Shown here: positions 48,839 through 57,908 of the stretch, piece after piece
How positions within the stretch are numbered: the stretch's first letter is position 1
Layout of the letters: every line of letters begins with the position of its first letter
Assembly: GCF_000350165.1 (NCBI RefSeq)
Contig: NZ_CAUI01000005.1
Span: forward strand, 620,001 to 684,000
Direction of reading: 5' to 3'
Source: Halanaerobium saccharolyticum subsp. saccharolyticum DSM 6643
Lineage (GTDB): Bacteria > Bacillota > Halanaerobiia > Halanaerobiales > Halanaerobiaceae
DNA: 64,000 nucleotides
Program-made: the position numbers and the translations under genes
The notes under the pieces: generated by a model
The model's input: only the letters and a program-made list of their open reading frames with translations
Databases searched by the model: none
Told to the model about the DNA's origin: nothing

Positions 48839-50098
48839 ATGAAAACAAGAGCAGTAAGAATATATGGTGAAAATGATCTTAGATTAGAAGAATTTGAATT
48901 ACCAGAAATTAAAGATGATGAAATTTTAGCTAGAATAGTTTCTAACAGTATCTGTATGTCAACTTATAAAGCAGTTATTCAGGGTGGCCGCCATAAAAGA
49001 GTACCAGATGATGTAGCTGAAAAACCAACTATTACCGGCCACGAATTTGCCGGAGAAATTATTAAGGTAGGTAAAAAGTGGCAGGATCAGTTTGAGCCAG
49101 GAGAAAAATTTGCAGTTCAGCCGGCTTTAAATTATAAAGGAAGTCCTTATGCACCAGGTTATTCCTATCAATATTTTGGTGGAAATACTGAATATACAAT
49201 AATTCCACAGGAAGTTATGGAATTGGGATATCTCTTAAAATATGAGGGAGATGGTTTTTATGAGGCTTCACTTTCAGAACCAATGTCCTGTATTGTAGGG
49301 GGTTATCATGCAGTTTACCACACAGAAAGCAATAACTATATTCACAAAATGGGTATTGTTGAAGGTGGAAAAGTTGCGCTCTTGGGTGCAGCTGGACCAA
49401 TGGGCCTGGGTGCAATCGACTATGCTCTGCATGCAGATCGCAAACCTGCAGTAGTTGTAGTAACTGATATTAACCAGGATCGTTTGGATCGAGCAGCTGC
49501 CTTATTTACTCCAGAAGAAGCCAAAAAGCAGGGAGTAGAACTTCATTATATAAACACAGCTGAGATGGAAGATGTACCTGCCGAATTGAAAAGCTTAGTT
49601 GAGGGAGAGGGCTATGATGATGTATTTGTCTACGCTCCAGTTAGAGCACTGGCTGAACAGGGTGATCAAATTTTAGGAAAAGATGGCTGTATGAACTTTT
49701 TTGCAGGTCCAACTGATAAAGAACTTTCCGCAGAATTTAATTTATACAATATTCATTATTCGCCAACTCATATTATGGGTTCTACAGGTGGTAATGATGA
49801 TGATATGCGCGAATCATTAAAACTCTCTGCGGCAGGAAGATTAAATCCGGCAACAATGATTACTCATGTTGGAGGACTGGACAGTGCAGCAGATACTATT
49901 CAAAATTTACCAAAGATTCCAGGTGGTAAAAAACTAATTTATAACGCTGTTGATCTGGAATTAACTGCTTTAGAAGACTTTGCTAAAAAAGGAGAACAAG
50001 ATCCTAAATATGCTGAGTTGGCAGAAATTATTGCAGATAATAAGGGACTTTGGTCAGCAAAAGCAGAAAAATATTTACTTGACAATTTTTCTAAATAA
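48839..50098 (+). CDS. Zinc-type sugar/polyol-phosphate dehydrogenase, SorE-like
   Basis: 419 residues, a medium-chain dehydrogenase with extra length. The zinc-site segments are SNSICMSTYKAV, TGHEFAGEI and SLSEPMSCIVGGY, and the NAD(P) motif is ALLGAAGPMGLGAIDYA. The overall plan resembles L-sorbose-1-phosphate reductase (SorE), larger than ordinary polyol dehydrogenases. In this operon it probably interconverts a polyol phosphate and a ketose phosphate. It is not the MtlD-type mannitol-1-phosphate 5-dehydrogenase. Confidence 0.8.
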   Translation: MKTRAVRIYGENDLRLEEFELPEIKDDEILARIVSNSICMSTYKAVIQGGRHKRVPDDVAEKPTITGHEFAGEIIKVGKKWQDQFEPGEKFAVQPALNYKGSPYAPGYSYQYFGGNTEYTIIPQEVMELGYLLKYEGDGFYEASLSEPMSCIVGGYHAVYHTESNNYIHKMGIVEGGKVALLGAAGPMGLGAIDYALHADRKPAVVVVTDINQDRLDRAAALFTPEEAKKQGVELHYINTAEMEDVPAELKSLVEGEGYDDVFVYAPVRALAEQGDQILGKDGCMNFFAGPTDKELSAEFNLYNIHYSPTHIMGSTGGNDDDMRESLKLSAAGRLNPATMITHVGGLDSAADTIQNLPKIPGGKKLIYNAVDLELTALEDFAKKGEQDPKYAELAEIIADNKGLWSAKAEKYLLDNFSK

Positions 50099-50144
50099 AA
50101 TAAGACTTCAAGTTAAAATTATAGCTCTAGAAGGAGTGAATAAA

Positions 50145-50423
50145 TTGAAAAAAGCAGAATTCATATTAGAACATGAAGAAGGATTTCATGCCAGACCAGC
50201 CGGAATATTTTCCAAGTTAGCTGGTAAGTTTAAATCAGATATAGTATTATTTAAAAATGGTAATGAAGAAAAAGAATATAACCCTAAAAGCATAATTTCA
50301 ATTATGACTATGGGAGCAACAAAAAATGATAAAATTACAATTCAGGCAGACGGTAGTGATGAAGAAGAGGCAGTGACTTCACTGCTTGATTTAGTAGCAA
50401 ATGATTTTAAATTAGCTGAATAA
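50145..50423 (+). CDS. ptsH: HPr phosphocarrier protein
   Basis: 92 residues. H15 in EEGFHARPAG is the phosphorylation site used by Enzyme I; S49 in NPKSIISIMTMGA matches the HPr-kinase serine (Ser46 in Bacillus). The sequence before it is about three residues longer than in Bacillus HPr. Start is TTG 50145 after AAGGAG. Being encoded at the end of a PTS sugar operon, it could be a dedicated HPr; whether the genome has another is unknown. A terminator follows. Confidence 0.88.
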   Translation: MKKAEFILEHEEGFHARPAGIFSKLAGKFKSDIVLFKNGNEEKEYNPKSIISIMTMGATKNDKITIQADGSDEEEAVTSLLDLVANDFKLAE

Positions 50424-50468
50424 ATTCAGTTAATTTAATTATAGAGTTACAGCAATAATATATTGAAA

Positions 50469-50502
50469 GGCCCATCATTGTGGACAGGTGATGGGTCTTT
50501 TT
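50469..50502 (+). terminator. Terminator of the PTS cluster
   Basis: GGCCCATCA (50469-50477) pairs, with one G-T pair, with TGATGGGTC (50489-50497), followed by TTTTT. Confidence 0.85.
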
Positions 50503-50646
50503 AGATTTATGTTCAGCTTAACTGAAATGTCATATTATGTCGAAAAAACAATAATTTTAGAAAAAATCAATAAAAAAAGCAGGAATCGTGAAATTTATAA
50601 TGAATAATATATAGTATCGATAAAAATTTAAATAGGGAGGGTTATT

Positions 50647-51477
50647 GTGAGAGGAAAGTGGAGTTATTTATTATTTTTACCAGCTGTATTATTTATAATA
50701 TCCTTTTTAGTAGTACCTATCTTACTGACTATGGTCAGCACAGTTCAGGTAGATGGCGGCTGGACATTAAGTGGATACACTAATTTTTTTAAAGATTACT
50801 ACTTAAGAGATATCTATTTTAGAACACTCAAGATCGCTGGGATAACAACTATTTTAGCGGCTTTTTTAGGTTTTCCTACCTCATATTATATTTCAAGATC
50901 TGCTAAGAAATATAGAGGTATTTTTTTAGTTCTAGCAGTTTTTCCACTGCTGACAAGTCCAGTGGTTCGTTCATTTAGCTGGATGATAATTTTAGGAAAA
51001 AATGGGATTATTAATGATATTTTAATGACTTTATCATTAGTCGATGAGCCCCTAAATTTGCTTTACACCGAGTTTTCTGTAATCACAGGTCTTTTATATC
51101 TATTTCTACCGCTAATGATTTTATCACTGGTAGGAGTTATGGAAAATATTGATGGAGAATTAATTAGAGCAGCCGAAAGTCTGGGAGCCTCAAAATTTAA
51201 GGCATTTATGAAAATAGTTTTTCCTTTAAGTTTACCAGGCTTAATCATTGGTACAGCCCTTGTTTTTACAGGCAGTTTTACAGCTTATACTACCCCAATG
51301 CTTTTAGGTGGAGATAAGACAAGAGTTTTATCAACTTTGATATATGAAAATGCACTGTCATTATTTAACTGGGAGCAGGCATCAATAATTGCTGCAGTAA
51401 TGATTATAACTACCTTTACCATAGTTATTTTAATCAATTATTTCTCAGATAAGCTTAATCCAGGAGGTGTAAAATAG
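50647..51477 (+). CDS. ABC transporter permease, PotB-like
   Basis: 276 residues with six membrane helices. The EAA loop region is AESLGASKFKAFMKIVFPLS, with a typical GxxxxxxxFP pattern. It forms the importer pore together with the next gene. GTG 50647 follows AGGGAGGG. The stop overlaps the next start by one base, so the two permeases are translationally coupled. Upstream is a 144-base AT-rich stretch; I see no riboswitch there. Confidence 0.88.
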   Translation: MRGKWSYLLFLPAVLFIISFLVVPILLTMVSTVQVDGGWTLSGYTNFFKDYYLRDIYFRTLKIAGITTILAAFLGFPTSYYISRSAKKYRGIFLVLAVFPLLTSPVVRSFSWMIILGKNGIINDILMTLSLVDEPLNLLYTEFSVITGLLYLFLPLMILSLVGVMENIDGELIRAAESLGASKFKAFMKIVFPLSLPGLIIGTALVFTGSFTAYTTPMLLGGDKTRVLSTLIYENALSLFNWEQASIIAAVMIITTFTIVILINYFSDKLNPGGVK

Positions 51478-52265
51478 TGAATGAAAAAGGTAAAACTTTG
51501 AGTATTTTTACTTTATTAGTTTATTTTTTCTTAATTGCACCACTTTTAATAATTGCAGTCACCGCTTTTGGAGAGTCTGAATTTCTAAAATTTCCTCCTG
51601 ATGCTTTTTCAATCAGGTGGTTTATTAATGTTTTACAGACTGAAATGTTTATTAATACATTTATTATAAGTTTAAAAGTTGCTGTTATTTCTACATTTTT
51701 AGCACTTTTAATGGGGATTCCCGCTTCTTATATTATCAGTAGAGGTAATTTTAAACACAAAAGATTAGTAGAATCATTCTTTTTATCACCGGTTTTAATT
51801 CCACAGATAGTCTTTGGATTTTCATTATTTAATTTTTTAATAATTAAATTGAAGCTGCCGGTATTTACCAGTCTTTTAATCGGCCACACTATTTTTATAA
51901 TTCCTTACATAATTAGAGTAATTTCTGCCAACTTAGAGAATTTTGATTATGAAATAGAAGAGGCAGCAGTTATTTTTGGGGCCAGCCCCTTAAAAACATT
52001 TTTTATTATAGTATTACCAAATATCAGTTCAGGAGTCATAGCAAGTTTTATCCTGGCTTTTATTAATTCTTTTAATAATGTTCCTATCTCAGTTTTTCTA
52101 ACCGGTCCGGGAATCAGTACCCTGCCGATTCAGATGATGAGCTATGTCGAATATTATTTTGATCCCACAGTTGCAGCACTTTCTGTTTTACTAATGCTGA
52201 TGACTACAGTTTTGATGTTTATTATAGAAAGAAGTTTAGGTCTAAATTATTTTGTAGAAAATTAG
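51477..52265 (+). CDS. ABC transporter permease, PotC-like
   Basis: 262 residues and six membrane helices. The EAA loop reads EEAAVIFGASPLKTFFIIVLP. GTG 51477 overlaps the last base of the preceding stop codon. It pairs with the PotB-like permease and the PotA-like ATPase downstream. Confidence 0.88.
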   Translation: MNEKGKTLSIFTLLVYFFLIAPLLIIAVTAFGESEFLKFPPDAFSIRWFINVLQTEMFINTFIISLKVAVISTFLALLMGIPASYIISRGNFKHKRLVESFFLSPVLIPQIVFGFSLFNFLIIKLKLPVFTSLLIGHTIFIIPYIIRVISANLENFDYEIEEAAVIFGASPLKTFFIIVLPNISSGVIASFILAFINSFNNVPISVFLTGPGISTLPIQMMSYVEYYFDPTVAALSVLLMLMTTVLMFIIERSLGLNYFVEN

Positions 52266-52278
52266 TAGGAGGTAAGAG

Positions 52279-53331
52279 ATGTCTTTTCTTTCATTAGAGA
52301 ACTTAAAAGTTGCATATGGTAAAAATACAGTTTTAGAAGATTTTAATCTGAGCATTAATCAGGGAGAATTTGTCTCATTATTAGGTCCCAGCGGCTGTGG
52401 TAAAACAACCACTTTAAGATCAATAGCTGGTTTTGTCAAAGCGCAAAAGGGTAAAATAATGTTTAAGGGTCAAGATTTTACAGATGTACCAGTACATAAA
52501 AAACACTTTGGTTTTGTCTTTCAAAATTACGCCTTATTTCCCCATTTAAATGTTTTTGACAATGTTGCTTTTGGACTTAAAATGCAGAAAACAGCAGAAA
52601 AAGAGATCAAAGAAAGAGTAGAAAAAATGATAGAGCTGGTAGGCTTAAGTGGTTTTTTAAAAAGATATCCAGCAGAATTATCAGGAGGCCAGCAGCAGCG
52701 GGTTGCTTTAGCTAGAGCCTTAGTAATTGAGCCAGACTTACTGCTTTTAGATGAGCCTTTAAGTAATCTTGATGCTAAACTGCGGGTGGAAATGAGAGTT
52801 GAAATTAGAAATATTCAGCAGAAATTAGGACTGACCACAGTTTATGTAACCCATGACCAGGAAGAATGTTTTTCGATTTCCGACCGAGTAGTAGTTATGA
52901 AAGATGGCGAAATAGAGCAGTTAGACAGTCCTGAAAAAATATATAGGAAACCAGAAACAGAATTTGTCGCAGATTTTGTAGGTTTTGAAAACTTCTTTGA
53001 TCTTTTTCAAGCAGAAGAGGCCTTTAAAACAGCTAAAGGTGAATTATTTAAAGTAAGTTCTGCTGATTTAAATACCAATATAGATAAGTTCCGGGCATCA
53101 ATTCGCCCTAATGATATAGAAATTACTTTGGCTGGAGGTGAGGAAAAAGAAAATACTATCAGCGGAGAAATTAAAATCAGTACTTTTTTAGGTGAAAAAT
53201 ATCAGTATAATGTTAAAACAGAGTATGGAGAATTTGTTGTCAATGCAGCCACTGAAAAACGAATTGAAAATAATAAAAAAGTTAATTTATATTTTCCAGA
53301 AGAAAAAATAATTCTTGTCAGGGAGGAATAA
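52279..53331 (+). CDS. ABC transporter ATPase, PotA-like
   Basis: 350 residues. Walker A GPSGCGKT is at 36-43, the signature is LSGGQQQRVALARAL and Walker B is LLLLDEPLSNLD; the Q-loop reads FVFQNYALFPHLNVFDN. A C-terminal TOBE-like regulatory domain begins near residue 240. This is the CUT1/Pot-type importer ATPase. ATG 52279 follows AGGAGG. Confidence 0.92.
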   Translation: MSFLSLENLKVAYGKNTVLEDFNLSINQGEFVSLLGPSGCGKTTTLRSIAGFVKAQKGKIMFKGQDFTDVPVHKKHFGFVFQNYALFPHLNVFDNVAFGLKMQKTAEKEIKERVEKMIELVGLSGFLKRYPAELSGGQQQRVALARALVIEPDLLLLDEPLSNLDAKLRVEMRVEIRNIQQKLGLTTVYVTHDQEECFSISDRVVVMKDGEIEQLDSPEKIYRKPETEFVADFVGFENFFDLFQAEEAFKTAKGELFKVSSADLNTNIDKFRASIRPNDIEITLAGGEEKENTISGEIKISTFLGEKYQYNVKTEYGEFVVNAATEKRIENNKKVNLYFPEEKIILVREE

Positions 53332-53332
53332 A

Positions 53333-54373
53333 ATGTTTAAAAAATACTTACCGATTTTCTTAATTACTATTTTTGTTCTGTCAATTGTTTTATCGTCAGC
53401 AGTAATGGCTAAAGAAACACTCGTAATCTCAACCTGGGGTTATAATGAGGATCTTTTATGGAAGAATCTTTATCAACCATTTGAAGAAAAATATGATTGT
53501 GAAATTCAATTAGAAGTAGGAAACAACTCGACTCGTTTAAACAAAGTTAAAATGCGTCAGGGATCAACAGTAGATGTAATTTATTTAGCAGAATCTTATG
53601 CACTTGATGCCATCAATTCAGGCATGATTGCTGAGCTAAATAGAGATAACATTCCTAATATCGAAAAATTATATCCAGTTGCAAAAGCTCCACATGGTGA
53701 GCAGTATGGACCTGCTTATACATTGGTTAAGCTGGGTATTATTTATGATCAAAATGCTGTAGACGAGCCTATTGAATCCTGGTTTGATCTCTGGAATCAA
53801 TCTTTTGAAGATAATGTTTCAATTCCAGACTTTAATACTACTGCCGGGCCAGCAATGTTAATCATGGCTGCCGAAAAAGCAGGAGTAGAGCTTGCTGAAA
53901 ATCCTGATCAAGCTTTTGCTGAATTAGAAAAAATGAAAGAAAATGTTGTTAAAAATTATTCTCGCTCATCTGATGTAGCAAATATGTTTGCTCAAGGAGA
54001 AATTGCTGCAGCACCTGCAATGGACTTTGCTTTCTTTAGAGTTAAAGATGCTGTTGATGGAGCAGTCTGGTTAAATCCTGAAGAAGGTTCTTTTGCTAAC
54101 TTTAATACTTTAAATATTGTTAAAGGCAGTGATAATCAGGAGCTGGCTGAGAAATTCATCAACTATGCCATCAGTGAAGAAGTACAGACTAAAATGGCTA
54201 TGGATAAGGTTGAATCTCCTTTAAATACAGAAGTTGAATTAACTGCAGCTGAGGCTGAAGGTTTAACTTATGGTGCAGAATTAATTAATAGCTTAAACAC
54301 AATTGACTGGAATTTAATCAATGAAAACAAAGAAGCCTGGATGCAGCGCTGGAACAGAATGTTTGCTTATTAA
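53333..54373 (+). CDS. Extracellular solute-binding protein, PotD-like
   Basis: 346 residues. The signal peptide (about residues 1-27, ending SSAVMAKE) has no lipobox cysteine that I can see. The mature part begins ETLVISTWGYNEDLLWKNLY and is the polyamine-binding type fold. The substrate cannot be read from the sequence. The gene starts 1 base after the ATPase stop, at an ATG with GGGAGG upstream (53321-53326). It is followed by purine salvage genes rather than polyamine genes. Confidence 0.88.
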   Translation: MFKKYLPIFLITIFVLSIVLSSAVMAKETLVISTWGYNEDLLWKNLYQPFEEKYDCEIQLEVGNNSTRLNKVKMRQGSTVDVIYLAESYALDAINSGMIAELNRDNIPNIEKLYPVAKAPHGEQYGPAYTLVKLGIIYDQNAVDEPIESWFDLWNQSFEDNVSIPDFNTTAGPAMLIMAAEKAGVELAENPDQAFAELEKMKENVVKNYSRSSDVANMFAQGEIAAAPAMDFAFFRVKDAVDGAVWLNPEEGSFANFNTLNIVKGSDNQELAEKFINYAISEEVQTKMAMDKVESPLNTEVELTAAEAEGLTYGAELINSLNTIDWNLINENKEAWMQRWNRMFAY

Positions 54374-54448
54374 AATCAAAAAAATGAAATATTTGAAAAG
54401 AAATTTAATAAATTACAAAAATAATCAAATAGCAGTTTAGGGGGATTT

Positions 54449-56176
54449 ATGGTGGAAGAAGTAGATATCTTATTTAAAAATGCAAATATATATAATAGTT
54501 ATTTCAAAAAGTTCTTTCAGGGACATTTAGCAGTAAAAAATAAAAAGATTGTATATACTGCAGAAAAATATCCAAAAAACATTAAGGCAAAAAAAGAAAT
54601 AGAGGCGGCAGGGAAGTTTATTATTCCAGGTTTAATTGATATTCACATGCATATAGAAAGTTCAATGGCAGCACCAAAGCAGTTTGCAGCCGAAATTATT
54701 AAACACGGTATAACAACTATTGTTTCTGAGCCCCACGAAATAGCAAATGTTTTTGGAATTGAAGGTATTAAAGCAATGATTAAAGCTGGAGAAGAGGCAG
54801 CAGTAGATATTTACTATGCTATTCCCAGTTCTGTTCCTTCCACCTCCTCAAAACTGGAAACAACAGGTGCCAAAATCTCCGTTCAAGAAGTTAAAGAACT
54901 AATAACAGAAGAAAAAGTTGTCTGTCTGGGTGAGGTAATGAACAATGAAGCTGTTTTAACTGGAGATCAGAGCCTGCCGATTAATAAAATTTTAAGTTTT
55001 TTAAATAAAAATCATCCAGATTATATTATTGAGGGACACATTCCATCTTTGCTGGGGGAAGAGCTGGCTCAATTTGCAGCAGCCGGAATTAATTCTGACC
55101 ATTGTCTGCAGTCAGTCGAAAGACTAAAGGATAGAATCTATAATGGAATTTTTGTAGAAATCCAGGAAAAATCACTGCGCCCTGAAGTCATTAATTATAT
55201 TATCCAAAATGATTTGTATGAACACCTAGCTTTAGTAACTGATGATGTAATGGCTGATACTTTAGTAAAAAAAGGTCATTTAGATCATATCTTAAGAAAA
55301 ATTGTTAAAATGGGAGTTAGTATCGAAAATGCTATCTATATGGCAACTTATACTCCAGCAAGGAGAATGAGATTATCTGATCGCGGCAGTTTAGCTCCTA
55401 ACAAAAGAGCAGATTTTATTATCTTAGATGATTTAGAGTCATTTGAAATTGCAGAGGTTTATACAGAGGGTAAAAAAGTTTATAATCAGGCTCAAGCAAA
55501 AACTGAAAATTATGCTAAAGCTTTTCCAGCTAAATTTTATAAGTCAGTTAAGATTGATAAATTGACTAAAGAAAAATTGCAGATAAAACATTTTTCAAAT
55601 AAAGAAAAAGTTAAGTGCCGAATCATTGAAGTTAAATCCGAAAGTACTTATACAGCAGAAAAAACTGCAGAATTAAAACTAAAAAATGGATTTTTAGACT
55701 GGGAGAATAGTGAATATAATTTAGCAGCAGTAATCTCTCGCTATGGTAACCATAATTTTGCTAAAGGCTTAATTACAGGCAGCACTATTAAAAAAGGAGC
55801 CATTGCCACTACTTATGCCCATGACCACCATAATTTATATTTAATTGCTGCCAATATGGAGGATGCTTTACTAGCTGCTAACTGGGTAATCGAAAATCAG
55901 GGCGGATACTGTGTGGTAGAAAACGGGGAAATTAAAGCCTCACTCCAGCTTGAGGTAGCCGGGATTTTAACAGAAAAACCGCTAGATTTACTGGCAGAAA
56001 AAATTTCAAAAATTCGAGAAGCGATGATTGAACTTGGTTATCAACACTATAACCCAATCATGTCCTTAAGCACCAACACCTTACCGGTAAGTCCAGCTTT
56101 AAAAATTACTGATAGAGGTTTAATAGATGTAGAAAAAATGGAAATTGTTAATTTAATTATTGATGAGGAGGAATAA
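54449..56176 (+). CDS. adeC: Adenine deaminase
   Basis: 575 residues, an amidohydrolase. Metal-binding HMHIESS (following IPGLIDI), then EGHIPSLLG, and the VTDDVMADTL aspartate region mark the AdeC type. It converts adenine to hypoxanthine. ATG 54449 follows GGGGG. It lies 75 bases after the PotD-like gene, with no terminator I can see, so it may share the transcript. The phosphorylase begins 6 bases after it. Confidence 0.92.
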   Translation: MVEEVDILFKNANIYNSYFKKFFQGHLAVKNKKIVYTAEKYPKNIKAKKEIEAAGKFIIPGLIDIHMHIESSMAAPKQFAAEIIKHGITTIVSEPHEIANVFGIEGIKAMIKAGEEAAVDIYYAIPSSVPSTSSKLETTGAKISVQEVKELITEEKVVCLGEVMNNEAVLTGDQSLPINKILSFLNKNHPDYIIEGHIPSLLGEELAQFAAAGINSDHCLQSVERLKDRIYNGIFVEIQEKSLRPEVINYIIQNDLYEHLALVTDDVMADTLVKKGHLDHILRKIVKMGVSIENAIYMATYTPARRMRLSDRGSLAPNKRADFIILDDLESFEIAEVYTEGKKVYNQAQAKTENYAKAFPAKFYKSVKIDKLTKEKLQIKHFSNKEKVKCRIIEVKSESTYTAEKTAELKLKNGFLDWENSEYNLAAVISRYGNHNFAKGLITGSTIKKGAIATTYAHDHHNLYLIAANMEDALLAANWVIENQGGYCVVENGEIKASLQLEVAGILTEKPLDLLAEKISKIREAMIELGYQHYNPIMSLSTNTLPVSPALKITDRGLIDVEKMEIVNLIIDEEE

Positions 56177-56182
56177 CTAAAA

Positions 56183-56923
56183 GTGGACTACGATAAAACA
56201 TTACAAAAACATATTCGTTGTAAAAAAGGAGATGTAGCTAAATACGTTTTAATTCCGGGTGATCCAGGCCGGGCAGAACGAATTGCAGCTAAATTTGATC
56301 AGGCAGAAAAAATAGCTGTTAATAGAGAATATACTGTTTTTACAGGTGAGAAAGATGGAGTAGAATTAACTGTCTGCTCAACTGGTATTGGTGGTCCTTC
56401 CGCAGCTATTGCGATGGAAGAGCTGGCTAAACTGGGAGCAGATACCTTTATTCGAGTTGGTTCAGCTGGCGGCAGAAAAGAGGAGATGCCGGTTGGTAGT
56501 GTAGCAGTTATTAATTCCGCCTATCGCGGCGAAGGAACTTCTTTTGAATATTTAGCAGCCAATTACCCGGCTGTTGCCGATGATACAATTACTGATGCCC
56601 TTAAAAAAGCTGCTGCAGACTTAGGAGAAGATGTCTATATTGGCGGCAGTTATACCAGAGATGCTTATTATATGCAGGATCAGGAATTGAACCAGGAACT
56701 TTTAAATACCCAGATGATAGTTTCAGAAATGGAATGTGCCACTTTATTTATAGTAGCTGCCAAAAGAAATTTGAAGGTTGGAGCTATTGTAGGTACTGAT
56801 TCTAATATTATTAAGAAAAAACAGTTCAGCCTTGAAGAAAAGGATAGACTATTTAAAGAGGCTGAGTCTAAATCAATTGAGATTGCAATTCAGGCATTAG
56901 TTGATTTAGCAAAAACAGAATAA
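56183..56923 (+). CDS. Nucleoside phosphorylase (uridine/purine type)
   Basis: 246 residues, NP-I family. IPGDPGRAERIAAKFDQ binds phosphate, FIRVGSAGG is in the core, and VSEMECATLFIVA holds the ribose-binding Met/Glu. The pattern is near uridine phosphorylase, but purine use is possible. Start GTG 56183. Together with AdeC it would release and convert bases from nucleosides. A bidirectional terminator follows. Confidence 0.9.
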   Translation: MDYDKTLQKHIRCKKGDVAKYVLIPGDPGRAERIAAKFDQAEKIAVNREYTVFTGEKDGVELTVCSTGIGGPSAAIAMEELAKLGADTFIRVGSAGGRKEEMPVGSVAVINSAYRGEGTSFEYLAANYPAVADDTITDALKKAAADLGEDVYIGGSYTRDAYYMQDQELNQELLNTQMIVSEMECATLFIVAAKRNLKVGAIVGTDSNIIKKKQFSLEEKDRLFKEAESKSIEIAIQALVDLAKTE

Positions 56924-56945
56924 TAATCTAAAATTATTTTAATTT

Positions 56946-56990
56946 AAAAGCTCATGTCTGCAGATAATATATCTGCCTGCATGAGCTTTT
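56946..56990. terminator. Bidirectional terminator
   Basis: AAAAGCTCATG (56946-56956) pairs with CATGAGCTTTT (56980-56990), with an inner stem CAGATA/TATCTG. It serves the phosphorylase on the plus strand and the convergent membrane protein gene on the minus strand. Confidence 0.9.
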
Positions 56991-57043
56991 CTATTTGCTA
57001 GTTGAATTTATCTAATTCTATTTAGGATATTTGGCCTGTCCTA

Positions 57044-57715
57044 TTAAAAACCCTTTTTTTGACCGTCCCAGGGAGGCTCTTTTCCTTCTTTAAATTCATC
57101 TACTCCAGGACCACCTAAATCATTTAGTCGCCAAATTCCATAGATGTAGCTGATAGTTAAAACAACAATAATAGCTGGCCAGCCTAAAAGAATATTTACC
57201 CAGGCTAAGTTTAGTACTGCCTCACTAAAAAATAATCTAAGCTGAATAGTAAGCCTGAGAGCAAAGTAAACTGCCCATAAAATTGTTACCTCTCTGTAAG
57301 CAGGTTTAACATCCTGCCGCCAAAACCATTCTAAAGGCCAACCGCGGCTTAAATGACTGGCCCAGGCTGCAAGTGGTTTTCCAATCAGCACTGTTATTAC
57401 TGAAGCCAACAGAAAAAGAGTAGAAGATGTCAGAGCCGGAATAAAATAATTACTGGCGTTGTTACTCAAATATGCAAAAGAAGAAGCAAAAATTACTCCA
57501 ATTAATCCTGCTAGAGAATATTTCCAATTTTCTTTTTTAATAATTCTTCTACTAAAATTTATTAAAGCCGTAGTTACTGCCAGAATAACGGCAGTTTGAA
57601 GTCCAAAAATAGAATTGCTGACTGCATAAATTAAAGGAGGCAGCAGGGCATCAAAAGTTTTATTTAAAAAGATTGAATGTAATTCTTCTAAAATATCTTC
57701 TTTTTTAAATTCCAT
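57044..57715 (-). CDS. DUF3159-like membrane protein
   Basis: 223 residues with about six membrane helices (LLPPLIYAVSNSIFG, LAGLIGVIFASSFAYL, ALTSSTLFLLASVITVLIG and others). The C-terminal motif NDLGGPGVDEF resembles DUF3159/VC0807-type proteins, whose function is unknown. Start ATG at 57713-57715. It is a single gene between a terminator and a divergent GGDEF gene, and ends with a charged tail. Confidence 0.65.
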   Translation of the reverse strand: MEFKKEDILEELHSIFLNKTFDALLPPLIYAVSNSIFGLQTAVILAVTTALINFSRRIIKKENWKYSLAGLIGVIFASSFAYLSNNASNYFIPALTSSTLFLLASVITVLIGKPLAAWASHLSRGWPLEWFWRQDVKPAYREVTILWAVYFALRLTIQLRLFFSEAVLNLAWVNILLGWPAIIVVLTISYIYGIWRLNDLGGPGVDEFKEGKEPPWDGQKKGF

Positions 57716-57908
57716 AGGCTCAGCTCCTTATTAAATTAAAATATTTTTATTATTCTTAAAAACAGTATACATAAATTATTAAAATTTAGCAAAAATATAA
57801 AGGAATTATTTAGTTAATAAAGAATAATTAATATATAATGACATTATAATAATATAAGAGAACATTATTATAATTAAAAAAATAAAGATGAGCTGGAGAT
57901 GAGATAAG

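Noticed and set aside
49980-50144. Extended HPr frame starting inside the dehydrogenase gene
   Set aside because: The HPr family start fits TTG 50145, with AAGGAG at the right distance; the upstream codons overlap the previous gene.
50503-50646. Purine riboswitch before the PotABCD-like genes
   Set aside because: I could not find the conserved purine aptamer core or a three-stem arrangement in this AT-rich stretch.
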